Positions 12,937 through 21,452 are shown, counted from the first letter of the stretch. The stretch is DNA of 64,000 nt from Elioraea sp. (GCF_022842375.1 NZ_JALHPR010000003.1:62001-126000), one strand, 5' to 3'. Notes: generated by a model from the sequence alone, not told the origin. Translations and numbers: made by a program.

Positions 12937-13697
12937 CCGGTTGCCGCAGGCTCTTCGCCGCGCTGGCCCTGCTGGCCATGGCCGCGCATCCTCTGCCCCT
13001 CGCCGCCTCGGTGACGGGGGACAGGTGCGCCGCGCCCGCCGAATTCACCGTCGCGAGCGGTGCCCTGCCCGCCACCGCCGCCGCGGTGCGTAACCGGCGC
13101 ACCCTCCGCGTCCTCGTCGTCGGCACAGGGTCATCGACCAATGGCGGCACCTCCGGCCAGGGCAGTTCCTACCCCCAGCGGCTGGAGAAGGAGCTCGCCT
13201 CCGCGTTTCCAGGAATCACCGCCACGGTGCAGACGCGCGGCGGGCGCGGGCTGACGGCGGCCGACATGCTGCCGATGGTCATCGAAGGACTGGCCGAGTT
13301 CAGGCCTGATCTTCTCGTGTGGCAATCGGGCACGGTCGATGCCGTGCGAGGCCTCGACCCCGACGGCTACGGCGCGACGGTGGCCTCGGGCATCGAGAAG
13401 GCGGTGCGCCGTGGAGCCGACGCGGTGGTGATGGACATGCAGTTCAGCCGCTTCTCGCGCGCCACGCTGAACTATGGCCCGTTCCGGCATGCGCTCGAGA
13501 CGGCGGCGGCGGCAACGCCGGGTGCCGCGATGTTCCAGCGCTACGAGCTGATGCGCTTCTGGGCCGCCGCCGGGCAGATCGACCTCGAACGCGCGCCCAG
13601 GCCGGAATGGCAGAGTGCGGCCGACCAGCTGCATGCCTGCATCGCGCGAAAGCTGGCCGAGCTCATCCGCGATGGTGTGCGCCAGACCACGCGCTGA
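12933..13697 (+). CDS. Exported SGNH/GDSL-type hydrolase or acyltransferase
   Basis: A 254-aa protein with an N-terminal signal peptide (RRLFAALALLAMAAHPLPLA). The fold is suggested by LRVLVVGTGSSTNGG at about residues 60-74, where the usual GDS block reads GTGS, with the serine retained and the aspartate replaced. RGGRGLTAADMLP and LLVWQSGTVDAV occupy the positions of blocks II and III, and ADQLHACIARKLAEL carries the late D-x-x-H pair. It is translationally coupled to the OpgC-family gene (ATGA overlap), so a role in modifying or trimming a periplasmic glycan is the best inference. Confidence 0.75.
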   Translation: MTGCRRLFAALALLAMAAHPLPLAASVTGDRCAAPAEFTVASGALPATAAAVRNRRTLRVLVVGTGSSTNGGTSGQGSSYPQRLEKELASAFPGITATVQTRGGRGLTAADMLPMVIEGLAEFRPDLLVWQSGTVDAVRGLDPDGYGATVASGIEKAVRRGADAVVMDMQFSRFSRATLNYGPFRHALETAAAATPGAAMFQRYELMRFWAAAGQIDLERAPRPEWQSAADQLHACIARKLAELIRDGVRQTTR

Positions 13698-13760
13698 GAC
13701 GCGTGCGAGGCGCCTGCCGGCGGCTTGTTGCCCCTTCCCCCCGATGCTACCACCCGCGCC

Positions 13761-14483
13761 GTGAACGCGACCAGCACCACCGGCTTTTCCACCCCCACCC
13801 TCGCGCGCGCAGCCGCAGCACCACTCGTGCTCGCCCTGCCGAAGGGGCGGATCATGGCCGAGCTGTCGCCGCTGCTCGCCCGCGCCGGCGTCGTGCCCGA
13901 CGCCGACTACGCCGACGAGGACAGCCGCCGCCTGCGGTTTGCCACTGCCGATGCCGGGCTCGACGTCGTCCGCGTGCGCCCCTTTGATGTCGCGACCTTC
14001 GTCGCCTTCGGGGCTGCCGCGATCGGCATCGTCGGCTCCGACGTGCTGGCCGAGTTCGACTATCCCGAGCTCTACGCCCCACTCGACCTCGGCCTCGGCC
14101 TCTGCCGCCTCTCGATCGCGGCCCCCGCGGCCGATGCGCATGGCGAGGGGACCTGGGCCGACGATCCCTCGCGCTGGAGCCAGGTGCGGGTGGCGACCAA
14201 GTATCCCAACACCGCCCGCCGTCACTTCGCCGCGCGCGGCGTCACGGCCGATGTCGTCCACCTGTCCGGCGCGATGGAGCTTGCACCCTCGCTCGGCCTG
14301 TCCCGGCTGATCCTCGACCTGGTGCAGACCGGCTCGACGCTCAGGGCCAACGGCCTGGTCGAGGTGGAGCATGTGGCCGACGTCTCCTCCCGCCTGATCG
14401 TCAACCGCGCTGCGCTCAAGACGCGCCCCGAACTGCTCGGCGGGTGGATCGCGCGGTTCCGCGCCGCCGCCGCCGCGGCATGA
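13761..14483 (+). CDS. hisG: ATP phosphoribosyltransferase, short form
   Basis: First enzyme of histidine synthesis (ATP + PRPP to phosphoribosyl-ATP), cytoplasmic. The GTG at 13761 gives about 240 aa. The frame extends to a TTG at 13725 and the exact start is uncertain. Landmarks are LVLALPKGRIMAELSPLL, the VRPFDVATFVAFGAAAIGIV segment and the PRPP-binding LILDLVQTGSTLRANGL. It lacks the C-terminal regulatory domain of long HisG, so it should need the HisZ partner, which is not in this window. hisD follows with a 4-bp overlap. Confidence 0.94.
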   Translation: MNATSTTGFSTPTLARAAAAPLVLALPKGRIMAELSPLLARAGVVPDADYADEDSRRLRFATADAGLDVVRVRPFDVATFVAFGAAAIGIVGSDVLAEFDYPELYAPLDLGLGLCRLSIAAPAADAHGEGTWADDPSRWSQVRVATKYPNTARRHFAARGVTADVVHLSGAMELAPSLGLSRLILDLVQTGSTLRANGLVEVEHVADVSSRLIVNRAALKTRPELLGGWIARFRAAAAAA

Positions 14484-15775
14484 GCGACGTGCGCAGGCTC
14501 GCCACCACCGATCCCGGGTTCGAGGACGGCTTCGCCGCCCTGCTGGCCGACCGCGCCGAGGCGAACGTCGATGCCGAGGCCGCAGCCGCTGCGATCATCG
14601 CCGAGGTTCGCGCCCGCGGCGACGCGGCAATCGCCGCGTACACGCAGCGGTTCGACCGCGTGGCGATCACGCCCGACCGGTTCCGCGTGACGGAGGCCGA
14701 GATCGCAGCTGCCGATGCCGCGACCTCGCCGGCCCTTGCCGCCGCGCTCGACATGGCCGCTGCCCGGATCGCGGCATTCCACCGCGCGCAGATGCCCGCC
14801 GACCTTGCGACGCGCGATGCGTCGGGCGTTCACCTCGGCATGCGCTGGGGCGCTCTCGATGCCGTCGGCATCTACGTGCCTGGCGGCAAGGCGGCCTACC
14901 CCTCCTCGGTGCTGATGAATGCGATTCCCGCGCGCGTGGCGGGCGTGTCTCGCGTCGCCATGGTCGTTCCCGCACCCGATGGCGTGCTGAACCCGCTCGT
15001 GCTTGCCGCGGCGAGGCGGGCGGGGGTGAGCGAGATCTGGCGCATCGGGGGCGCGCAGGCCATCGCGGCACTTGCCTACGGCACCGAGACGATCGCGCCC
15101 GTCGACCGCATCGTCGGCCCCGGCAACGCCTATGTCGCGGCCGCCAAGCGCCAGGTGTTCGGCACGGTCGGCATCGACATGATCGCCGGTCCCTCAGAGG
15201 TCGTCGTGGTCGCCGATGGCCTGAACGACCCGCGCTGGATCGCCGTCGACCTGCTGGCCCAGGCGGAGCATGACGAGGCGGCACAGGCGATCCTGGTCAC
15301 CGATGATGCCGGCTTCGCCGACCGCGTCGCCGCCGCGGTGCAGGATGAGCTCACCCTCAGCCCGCGCGCGGCGATCGCCGGCGCCTCCTGGCGCGACCAT
15401 GGCGCCATCGTGGTGGTGCGCGACCTCGGCGAGGCGGCTGAGCTGGTGAACCGCCTCGCACCCGAGCATCTCGAGCTTGCGGTAGCGGAGCCGGCCGCCC
15501 TGTTCGGACGCATCCGCCATGCGGGGGCGGTGTTCCTCGGCCGCCACTGCCCCGAGGCGCTGGGCGACTACGTGGCGGGGCCGAACCACGTCCTGCCCAC
15601 CTCGCGCACCGCCCGCTTCGCCTCTGGCCTCTCGGTGTTCGATTTCCTCAAGCGCACGACGTGGGTGTCGGCCGATGCCGCGGCACTGGCCGCGATCGGC
15701 GCAGCGGCGGTGGCCCTCGCGGAAGCCGAGGGGCTGCCGGCCCATGCCCGTTCCATCGCGCTCAGGCTTGGATAG
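14480..15775 (+). CDS. hisD: Histidinol dehydrogenase
   Basis: Zinc enzyme catalysing the last two steps of histidine synthesis, histidinol to histidine with two NAD. It has 431 aa from the ATG that overlaps the hisG stop. Recognisable segments are the GIYVPGGKAAYPSSVLMN motif, GPGNAYVAAAKRQVFG, IDMIAGPSEVVVVAD, LLAQAEHDEAAQAILVT (Gln and His zinc ligands) and the catalytic Glu-His pair in NRLAPEHLEL. A late zinc ligand region, GLSVFDFLKRTTWV, is also present. It forms a two-gene his unit; the other his genes must lie elsewhere. Confidence 0.96.
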   Translation: MSDVRRLATTDPGFEDGFAALLADRAEANVDAEAAAAAIIAEVRARGDAAIAAYTQRFDRVAITPDRFRVTEAEIAAADAATSPALAAALDMAAARIAAFHRAQMPADLATRDASGVHLGMRWGALDAVGIYVPGGKAAYPSSVLMNAIPARVAGVSRVAMVVPAPDGVLNPLVLAAARRAGVSEIWRIGGAQAIAALAYGTETIAPVDRIVGPGNAYVAAAKRQVFGTVGIDMIAGPSEVVVVADGLNDPRWIAVDLLAQAEHDEAAQAILVTDDAGFADRVAAAVQDELTLSPRAAIAGASWRDHGAIVVVRDLGEAAELVNRLAPEHLELAVAEPAALFGRIRHAGAVFLGRHCPEALGDYVAGPNHVLPTSRTARFASGLSVFDFLKRTTWVSADAAALAAIGAAAVALAEAEGLPAHARSIALRLG

Positions 15776-15880
15776 GGCAAGGCGCGCGCCCGGCTCAGCT
15801 TGACCCGTCTTCCGGCGGGGATCATGTTCCCGCCGCAACACGGAACGCCCCCGCTCGGCGGGGCAAGATCACGGGGTTCG

Positions 15881-16099
15881 ATGCCGAAAGAAGACATGAT
15901 CGAGTTCGACGGCATGGTGACGGAGCTTCTGCCCAACGCCATGTTCCGCGTGAAACTCGACAACGACCACATCATCCTCGCCCACACCTCGGGCAAGATG
16001 CGCAAGAACCGCATCCGAGTTCTTGCCGGCGACAGGGTCAAGGTCGAGATGACCCCGTATGACCTGTCCAAGGGTCGCATCACCTTCCGGTTCAAGTAG
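15881..16099 (+). CDS. infA: Translation initiation factor IF-1
   Basis: A 72-aa single OB-fold protein that binds the ribosomal A site during initiation. The start at ATG 15881 gives the canonical [18 protein letters not shown], and the body contains [20 protein letters not shown] and [20 protein letters not shown], which are practically invariant in alphaproteobacteria. The frame open upstream to 15800 is not needed. It heads a cluster with maf, an RNase E/G-like gene and yacG that is a conserved arrangement in the clade. Confidence 0.97.
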   Translation: MPKEDMIEFDGMVTELLPNAMFRVKLDNDHIILAHTSGKMRKNRIRVLAGDRVKVEMTPYDLSKGRITFRFK

Positions 16100-16117
16100 C
16101 CGGCCAGGCGGCGTCCC

Positions 16118-16726
16118 GTGCGGCCGCCCCTCGTTCTCGCCTCCGCCTCGCCGCGGCGGCTGGACCTCCTGCGCCAGATCGGCCTGGTTCCCGACGCGGT
16201 CGACCCTGCCGCGATCGACGAGACGCCACGCCCCCGCGAGCTGCCGGCCCGGCTTGCCGCGAGGCTCGCCGCCGCCAAGGCGGACGCGGTCGCAGCGCGC
16301 CATCCAGGCGCCTTCGTGCTCGCCGCCGATACCGTCGTCGCCCTCGGCCGCCGCACACTCCCAAAGGCCGAGACGGAGGAGGAGGCGCTGGCCTGCCTCG
16401 CCGCCCTCTCGGGCCGGCGGCACAGCGTTCTCGGCGGCATCGCCCTGGTCGGCCCGGACGGGCGGCGGGCCGAGCGGCTGGTCACCACCGCCGTGCGGTT
16501 CCGCAGGCTCGACCGGCGCGAGATCGTGGCCTATCTCGCGCTGGGTGAGTGGCGCGGCAAGGCGGGTGGCTACGCCATCCAGGGCATGGCGGCGGCCTTC
16601 ATCCCCTATCTCGGCGGCAGCCACAGCAACGTCGTCGGCCTTGCGCTGGCCGAGACGGCATCGCTGCTCGCCGGCCTCGGCTATCCCGGACCATGGGCGA
16701 CGCCATGGACACCGACAGGCTCCTGA
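16118..16726 (+). CDS. maf: Maf-family nucleotide pyrophosphatase
   Basis: Cytoplasmic house-cleaning enzyme hydrolysing dTTP, UTP or modified nucleotides. It has 202 aa from GTG 16118. The N-terminal LVLASASPRRLDLLRQIG is the family signature, followed by FVLAADTVVALGRR with the metal-binding aspartate, GGIALV and the GYAIQGMAAAFI segment. The start lies 18 bp after infA, and its 3' end overlaps the RNase-like gene by about 30 bp. YhdE- and YceF-type Maf proteins differ in substrate; the sequence was not assigned to either with certainty. Confidence 0.93.
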   Translation: MRPPLVLASASPRRLDLLRQIGLVPDAVDPAAIDETPRPRELPARLAARLAAAKADAVAARHPGAFVLAADTVVALGRRTLPKAETEEEALACLAALSGRRHSVLGGIALVGPDGRRAERLVTTAVRFRRLDRREIVAYLALGEWRGKAGGYAIQGMAAAFIPYLGGSHSNVVGLALAETASLLAGLGYPGPWATPWTPTGS

Positions 16727-17910
16727 TCGCAGCAAGTCCCGGTGAGCGGCGGCTCGCCCGCCTCCGCGCCGGGCGGCTCGTCGCCTACACGATCGAGCGG
16801 ACCTCGCAGGCGGACCTCGTGGGCGCGCTCTGCCACGCCCGCGTGACTGCGGTCGCCCAGGCACTGGCGGGTGCGTTCATCGCCATCGGTGGTGGTGCCG
16901 TCGCCTTCCTCCCGGCAGACGAGGCCGACCCGGCACGGGCTGACGGCACGCCCGCACGCCCGATCGGCGCGATCGTCACGGTCGGACAGGCCCTCCCCGT
17001 CCGCATCACCCGGGCGCCGATGGGCGGCAAGGGGTCGCGAGCCAGCGCGCGCCTCGACGCGGCAGACCGCGAGGCAGCGCTGCGGGTTCCACCCCCCGCC
17101 CTCGTCTCGCCAGGCCCAGGTGCCGTCGCCCGCGCGCTGGCCGACCCGCCGGGCGCGATCGTGACCGATGACCCAGACCTCGCCGCGACCCTCCGCGCCG
17201 GCTTCCCAGCACTTGCCGGGCGGATCGCGACAGCCCCAGCCCCGCTGTTCGACGCGGCACTGGAGGAGGAGATCGAGGGGCTTGGAGCGCCCGAGGTACC
17301 GTTGCCGCGCGGCGGCAGGCTCGCGATCGCGATCACGGCGGCGGTGACGACGATCGACATCGACACGGGCAGTGGGGGCGGTGGCGGGGGGGGCGGCGCA
17401 CGCGCCGTGCGCGAGGCGGCGAACCGCACGGGGCTTCTGGAGGCGGCGCGCCAGGTGGCGCTGCGCAGCCTCTCGGGCAACATCGTGATCGACCTCGCCG
17501 GGCTTCCCGGCGGCAAGGGCGGGCGCGCGGCGCTGCTTGCCGCCGCCGAAGCCGCCTTCGCCGCCACGGTGCCCGACGCGCGGGTGCTCGGCTTTTCCCG
17601 CCTCGGGCTGCTCGAGGTCGTTCGCCCACGCATCCATCCAGCCCTGGCCGAATTGCTGGGCACGCCAGCGTCTGGCGTGGTTCCCTCCCCGCTCAGCGAG
17701 GCGCTGGCTGCGTTCCGCGCGGCGCTTCGACTGGCGGCCGAGCCGGGTGCGGCACCAAGGCTCGTCGCCTCCCGTGCCGTGGTCGCCGCTGCACGGAGCG
17801 GTGAAGCGCTGGCGGCCTATGCTGCGAAGGCCGGTCGGCCGCTGGCCCTCGTGGAGGAGCCGGGCTTGCCCGACGCGGCCTGGCGTGTGGAGGATGGCCG
17901 CCGACGATGA
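16693..17910 (+). CDS. Short ribonuclease E/G-like protein
   Basis: About 405 aa (ATG 16693; ATG 16705 is an equally plausible start). The N-terminal part has the degenerate S1-like strand set ending KGSRASARLDAADREAALRV. The two catalytic aspartates of RNase E/G are retained as IDIDTG and IVIDLAG (about residues 222 and 272). The stretch joining them, usually a basic RATRG-like loop, is an eight-glycine run. The CPxC zinc-link cysteines that mediate RNase E/G dimerisation are absent. It is followed by yacG with a 4-bp overlap. Function in rRNA or tRNA maturation is plausible but reduced or altered activity is possible. Confidence 0.82.
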   Translation: MGDAMDTDRLLIAASPGERRLARLRAGRLVAYTIERTSQADLVGALCHARVTAVAQALAGAFIAIGGGAVAFLPADEADPARADGTPARPIGAIVTVGQALPVRITRAPMGGKGSRASARLDAADREAALRVPPPALVSPGPGAVARALADPPGAIVTDDPDLAATLRAGFPALAGRIATAPAPLFDAALEEEIEGLGAPEVPLPRGGRLAIAITAAVTTIDIDTGSGGGGGGGGARAVREAANRTGLLEAARQVALRSLSGNIVIDLAGLPGGKGGRAALLAAAEAAFAATVPDARVLGFSRLGLLEVVRPRIHPALAELLGTPASGVVPSPLSEALAAFRAALRLAAEPGAAPRLVASRAVVAAARSGEALAAYAAKAGRPLALVEEPGLPDAAWRVEDGRRR

Positions 17911-18104
17911 ATGCACCTCGACGCCAGCTCTGCCCGATCTGCCGCCGCCCGCTCAGCCCCGCACCCGAGGCAGCGCGGCTCCGGCCGTTCTGCAGCAAGC
18001 GCTGCGCTGACATCGACCTGCACCGCTGGCTCTCCGGTGGCTACCGCGTCGAGACCGACGAGACGACAGGCTCGACGGGGGATGACGGCGGCGATGAGCG
18101 CTGA
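17907..18104 (+). CDS. yacG: YacG-type zinc protein (DNA gyrase inhibitor family)
   Basis: A 65-aa treble-clef zinc protein. The four ligands are visible as LCPICRRPL and FCSKRCADIDLHRWL, followed by the Trp-Leu-Ser-Gly-Gly-Tyr box and an acidic tail. E. coli YacG binds and inhibits GyrB. In alphaproteobacteria the gene is usually found next to the short RNase E/G gene, as here, with ATGA overlap. Since the adjacent RNase lacks its own zinc-link, a functional partnership is an attractive guess only. Confidence 0.92.
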   Translation: MNAPRRQLCPICRRPLSPAPEAARLRPFCSKRCADIDLHRWLSGGYRVETDETTGSTGDDGGDER

Positions 18105-18175
18105 ACTCAAGCTCTGGTGCGGGGGGTGATGGACAGGTGCGGCGCGGTCTTGTATCACCGCCCGCCTCTGCTGGT

Positions 18176-18251
18176 GCCCAGGTAGCTCAGTTGGTAGAGC
18201 ATGCGACTGAAAATCGCAGTGTCGCTGGTTCGATTCCGGCCCTGGGCACCA
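18176..18251 (+). tRNA. tRNA-Phe (anticodon GAA)
   Basis: A 76-nt tRNA with acceptor GCCCAGG/CCTGGGC, discriminator A and encoded CCA. The D-arm is AGCTCAGTTGGTAGAGC. The anticodon stem TGCGA/TCGCA encloses CTGAAAA (anticodon GAA). The T-arm is GCTGGTTCGATTCCGGC. Placed after yacG in the usual clade order. Its last 21-24 nt recur imperfectly at 37286-37308, beyond the far end of the selenium-associated cluster. Confidence 0.97.
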
Positions 18252-18494
18252 TTTTATTCAAATGTCCCGGATCGAGCGCACCGGGTAGCGGTCCAGCGCG
18301 AAACGGGGAGCCGATCAGCCTGTCGCGTCATGAGGTTCTCCCGACCCATGACCTCATTCGCCACGGACGCGGGCTTGGCTGCCGTCGAGGCCGGCATGGC
18401 CCCGCCGCGCCGCCGCCGCAGCCCTGCCCCACAGCAGCGCGTAACCTGTCCGCCACCGACCGCGAAAGGATTGGGAACGTCCGGGAGCACGCGC

Positions 18495-19361
18495 ATGGGT
18501 TCAGGGGTTGCCGGTGATCAATCGTCGCGTGGCTTTGCGCAACGCTCCGCCCCAGGCCCAGCAACAGCCGCTGTCTGGCCCAATGCCGCTTCGATTGAGA
18601 GGGACGGGGCGGCGCTCGCAGCGAAGGCTGCCTCGCAGCTTTGGTCGGCTGAGTGCGACATCGATTGGCGTCTCGCGCCGGTGCGGCCCTGGTGGCTGCC
18701 GCGGCGCAACCACGTGATGTTGGCCAGCCAGTTCCTGCATGGCGAACGGGCGGCACGATCGGCGTGCGAGGCTCTCCTACCGCTGCTGCCGGACGGCGCG
18801 CTGCGGCTTGCCCTGGCAACCCAGATCACGGACGAGGCACGGCATTGCGAGGCCTACGAACGCTATCTCGCTCGTCTCGGCGACATCAGCCCACGCCGGA
18901 CGCTCCTGGCCGACGCGTTCAGCCGGATCGCCGACTGGAAGGGCCCAGCCGGGGGTCTGGTTCTCGCCACGCACGTGGTGCTGGAGAGCGAAGCGCTGGC
19001 AATCCAGCAGGACCTCGTGCGCGACTTTCCCTGCCCGATCCTCCAGCGCATCTGCCAGCTCGCCGGGCGTGACGAAAGTCGGCATCTCGCCCTGGGCCGC
19101 ATTCTGCTGAAGGCAGCTGACCTGGCCGCCCGTCCGATCGATGAACGGCTGGCGCTGCATCATGCGTTGCATCGCTTGTGGCAGGACTGCGCACAGGCCG
19201 TCGTCGAGGACCACGGCGTGATCCTGTGGCGTGCTGTCCCACGCTCGCGGCTGGACGCCGGCTGGCGCCGCCTGCAGGTGACGTTCCGGCGGGTGGGGCT
19301 CATCGGCCACGGCGAGGCGCGGGCCTTCGGTGCCGCCGAGGCCGCGGTCCCTGCCGGATGA
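18495..19361 (+). CDS. Ferritin-like di-iron protein, unknown substrate
   Basis: A 288-aa soluble protein starting at ATG 18495 behind a GGGAG ribosome-binding site. A complete ferritin-superfamily carboxylate di-iron set can be read: E84 (LHGERAARS), E114 and H117 (DEARH), E164 (LESEAL), E194 and H197 (DESRH), i.e. the E, ExxH, E, ExxH pattern on four helices. Members of this superfamily oxidise amines, desaturate or deformylate substrates, or store iron. Its stop overlaps the start of the selenodomain-associated glycosyltransferase gene, so the two should act together. I do not recognise a named subfamily. Confidence 0.8.
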   Translation: MGSGVAGDQSSRGFAQRSAPGPATAAVWPNAASIERDGAALAAKAASQLWSAECDIDWRLAPVRPWWLPRRNHVMLASQFLHGERAARSACEALLPLLPDGALRLALATQITDEARHCEAYERYLARLGDISPRRTLLADAFSRIADWKGPAGGLVLATHVVLESEALAIQQDLVRDFPCPILQRICQLAGRDESRHLALGRILLKAADLAARPIDERLALHHALHRLWQDCAQAVVEDHGVILWRAVPRSRLDAGWRRLQVTFRRVGLIGHGEARAFGAAEAAVPAG

Positions 19362-20050
19362 TCTCGGTCGTCATCCCGGCATTGAACGAGGCCGCGCGGC
19401 TGCCGGGCTTGCTGGCGCAACTGCGCGCGGATGCACCGTTGCACGAAATCCTCGTCAGCGACGGCGGCAGCGTCGATGACACGGCTGCGGTCGCGGCTGC
19501 CAATGGCGCCCGTTGCATCGGTGGCACGCCCGGCCGTGGCGTGCAGCTGGCACGCGGGATTGCCGCATCGCGCGGCAGCGTCGTTCTGATGCTGCATGCC
19601 GATTCGCGCTTCCCGCATGGCGGCCTCGCCGCGATCGAGGCCGCCCTGTCGGCGCGGCCAGAGGCCCAGGGCGGCAATTTCCGCCTGCTGTTCGATGGCG
19701 ATGATCCCTTCTCTCGCTGGCTAGAGGGGTTCTATGCGCGGCTGCGGCGGCACGGCGTTTATTACGGCGACAGCGGCATCTTCATCCGTCGTTCCGCCCT
19801 CGACGCGATCGGCGGGATCAGGCCGATCGCGCTGATGGAGGATTTCGATCTTGCCCGCCGCATGGAGCGTGCCGGCCCGACCGTCACCATAGCGCAACCC
19901 GCCCTGACCACGTCGTCGCGCCGTTTCGTCGGCCGCGGGCCACGGGCGATCGTGACGGGGTGGATAAGGCTGCACCTTCTGCATGCGCTCGGCGTGTCGC
20001 CCGATCAGCTCGCCCGGATCTACGATTCCGCTCGCGAGCGGGTGCGATGA
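19358..20050 (+). CDS. GT2-like glycosyltransferase, rSAM/selenodomain-associated transferase 2 family (TIGR04283)
   Basis: A 230-aa GT-A fold enzyme without membrane segments. MISVVIPALNEAARLPGLLA, ILVSDGGSVDDTAAVA, the VLMLHADSRFP nucleotide/metal motif (DxD-like), and VYYGDSGIFIRRSALDAIGG with MEDFDLARRM are characteristic of the family first named transferase 2, rSAM/selenodomain-associated and later called arsenosugar biosynthesis glycosyltransferase. It is coupled by ATGA overlap to the ferritin-like gene upstream and the DUF3047 gene downstream. The partner family (transferase 1) is at 35643-36365 and selD at 28.7-31.0 kb, as the family name would predict. Confidence 0.85.
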   Translation: MISVVIPALNEAARLPGLLAQLRADAPLHEILVSDGGSVDDTAAVAAANGARCIGGTPGRGVQLARGIAASRGSVVLMLHADSRFPHGGLAAIEAALSARPEAQGGNFRLLFDGDDPFSRWLEGFYARLRRHGVYYGDSGIFIRRSALDAIGGIRPIALMEDFDLARRMERAGPTVTIAQPALTTSSRRFVGRGPRAIVTGWIRLHLLHALGVSPDQLARIYDSARERVR

Positions 20051-20748
20051 GCACGCCGCGGCGGAGCCTGCCGGCGATGCTCGCGGCCCTCGCGATGCCA
20101 CGTCCCGTGCACGCCGATACGACAGACCCGGCACGCGACCCCGCCGGGTGGCAGCGTCTCGACGTGCCGGGGCGCGCGCCGGTGCGGTTCTGCCTGCTGT
20201 CGGATGGGGTGGTCACGATCGACGCCGAACGCGCGGTCGGCTTCCTGCTGCGCCCGATCGCGCCGGGCGAAGTGCCGTCGCCCGGCTATCGCATGGTGTG
20301 GCGCTGGTGTGTCATGGCCACCCCGCCAGCCAGCGACGCGACGGCGATCGGCGCAGACGACCGACCGGCCAGCGTCCATCTGCTGTTCGCCGGCGCGGGA
20401 AGCGGCGGCGGGCTTGGTGCCGTGCTGCGGCGGGGCCTGAGACGCGGCCTGCTCGGCAGCGCCTTCTCCGGCCGCGCGCTGAGCTATGTGTGGGGCGGGC
20501 GGGCGCCAGCGGGAACCGTGATGCCCAACCCGCACCTCGCGCCTGACGGCATCCTCCTGGTCAGGAAGGGGCCTGACGCGCCGCTTGGCACCTGGTGTGA
20601 CGAACGGGTGGACCCAGCTTCTGACTATCGCGCGGCGTTCGGCGATGCCGCACCGCCGCCGACGCACCTCGCGCTGTCAGCCGACACCGACGATCTCGGT
20701 GGGCGCGCCGCCGTCGCACTCCTGCCACCCCGGTTCGTGGCGGGCTGA
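20047..20748 (+). CDS. DUF3047-family exported protein
   Basis: A 233-aa protein with an apparent N-terminal export signal (RRSLPAMLAALAMPRPVHA). The body matches the pattern of DUF3047: a central YRMVWRWCVM, DDRPASVHLLFAG, LSYVWGGRAPAGTVMPNPH, and a terminal DYRAAFGDAAPPPTHLALS with DTDDLGGRAAV. The family is thought to be a periplasmic beta-sandwich; no activity is known. It is the last gene of a three-gene, overlapping operon with the ferritin-like and glycosyltransferase genes. Confidence 0.8.
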   Translation: MSTPRRSLPAMLAALAMPRPVHADTTDPARDPAGWQRLDVPGRAPVRFCLLSDGVVTIDAERAVGFLLRPIAPGEVPSPGYRMVWRWCVMATPPASDATAIGADDRPASVHLLFAGAGSGGGLGAVLRRGLRRGLLGSAFSGRALSYVWGGRAPAGTVMPNPHLAPDGILLVRKGPDAPLGTWCDERVDPASDYRAAFGDAAPPPTHLALSADTDDLGGRAAVALLPPRFVAG

Positions 20749-20755
20749 TCCCGCC
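20739..20755. terminator. Weak hairpin between convergent genes
   Basis: GGCGGG, a 5-nt loop and CCCGCC form a 6-bp GC stem over the stop of the DUF3047 gene and just ahead of the convergent peroxiredoxin gene. There is no T-tract, so it would be at best a weak or bidirectional terminator. Confidence 0.25.
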
Positions 20756-20776
20756 GGGAGCCCGGGGGCGCTCGGC

Positions 20777-21298
20777 TCAGGCGAGCGTGCCGCGGATCGG
20801 GTAGTTCATCTCCTGGATGCGCTTCGCCCCACGCGCGATGCCGCCGAGGTCTGGGCGGGCGAAGGGCGCGTTGGAGATGTCGATCAGCTGCGCCTGGCCG
20901 GCGGGATTGATCAGGAACAGCCCGGGCTCGGCGAAGGGACGGTCGGTCTCCTGCGGCGAGCGCGGGTGCGAGATGTAGAGGCCCATCGCCTGCATCTGCG
21001 GCACGCTCAGCCCGTAGCCCAGCGGAAAGCGCCAGCCGAACTCGGCATGATCGGCCGCTGCCTTCTCCTCCGGATCGGCAGAGATGGCAGCGACCGCGAC
21101 GCCGGCCGCGGCAAACTCATCGAGCAGTGAGTCGAGCGTGCCGAGATAGGGCTTGCAGAGCGGGCAGTGCTTGCCGCGATAGACCACGAGCAGCCGCCAG
21201 CCCTGCATCGTGGCGGGCGCGATCTCGCCGCCGCCCAGGCGCGGCACCGCGATGGCCGGGAATGCCTCGCCCGCGGCGAGCTTCGTCGATTGGGTCAT
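20777..21298 (-). CDS. Peroxiredoxin-like protein (AhpC/TSA family)
   Basis: A 173-aa cytoplasmic thioredoxin-fold protein. The start at 21298 follows a GGGAGAGAG ribosome-binding site; the longer open frame upstream is not supported. The active-site region WRLLVVYRGKHCPLCKPYL holds CxxC rather than the single PxxxTxxC cysteine of classic AhpC, as in PrxQ/AhpC-like 2 proteins. DRPFAEPGLFLINPAGQAQL follows. Probable role: reduction of peroxides using a thiol donor. The two glutathione transferases upstream in the same direction make a thiol-stress unit likely. Confidence 0.82.
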   Translation of the reverse strand: MTQSTKLAAGEAFPAIAVPRLGGGEIAPATMQGWRLLVVYRGKHCPLCKPYLGTLDSLLDEFAAAGVAVAAISADPEEKAAADHAEFGWRFPLGYGLSVPQMQAMGLYISHPRSPQETDRPFAEPGLFLINPAGQAQLIDISNAPFARPDLGGIARGAKRIQEMNYPIRGTLA

Positions 21299-21452
21299 GG
21301 TCGGCTCTCTCCCGTTCATGGTGATGTCGCGTCCTGATCCCGCCTGACACGCCGATGGGCGGACGAGGAGCATCGCCTCGCTCGCATCGTGCACGCCGGG
21401 TCTCCGTGCGCGTCCGCCGGTGCCGCGCCGGGTGATGTGGTCGCGGGCGTGC

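Noticed and set aside
17370-17400. Frameshift in the RNase E/G-like gene at the G run
   Set aside because: The frame stays open on both sides and both catalytic aspartates are in the same frame, so the gene is intact in this sequence.
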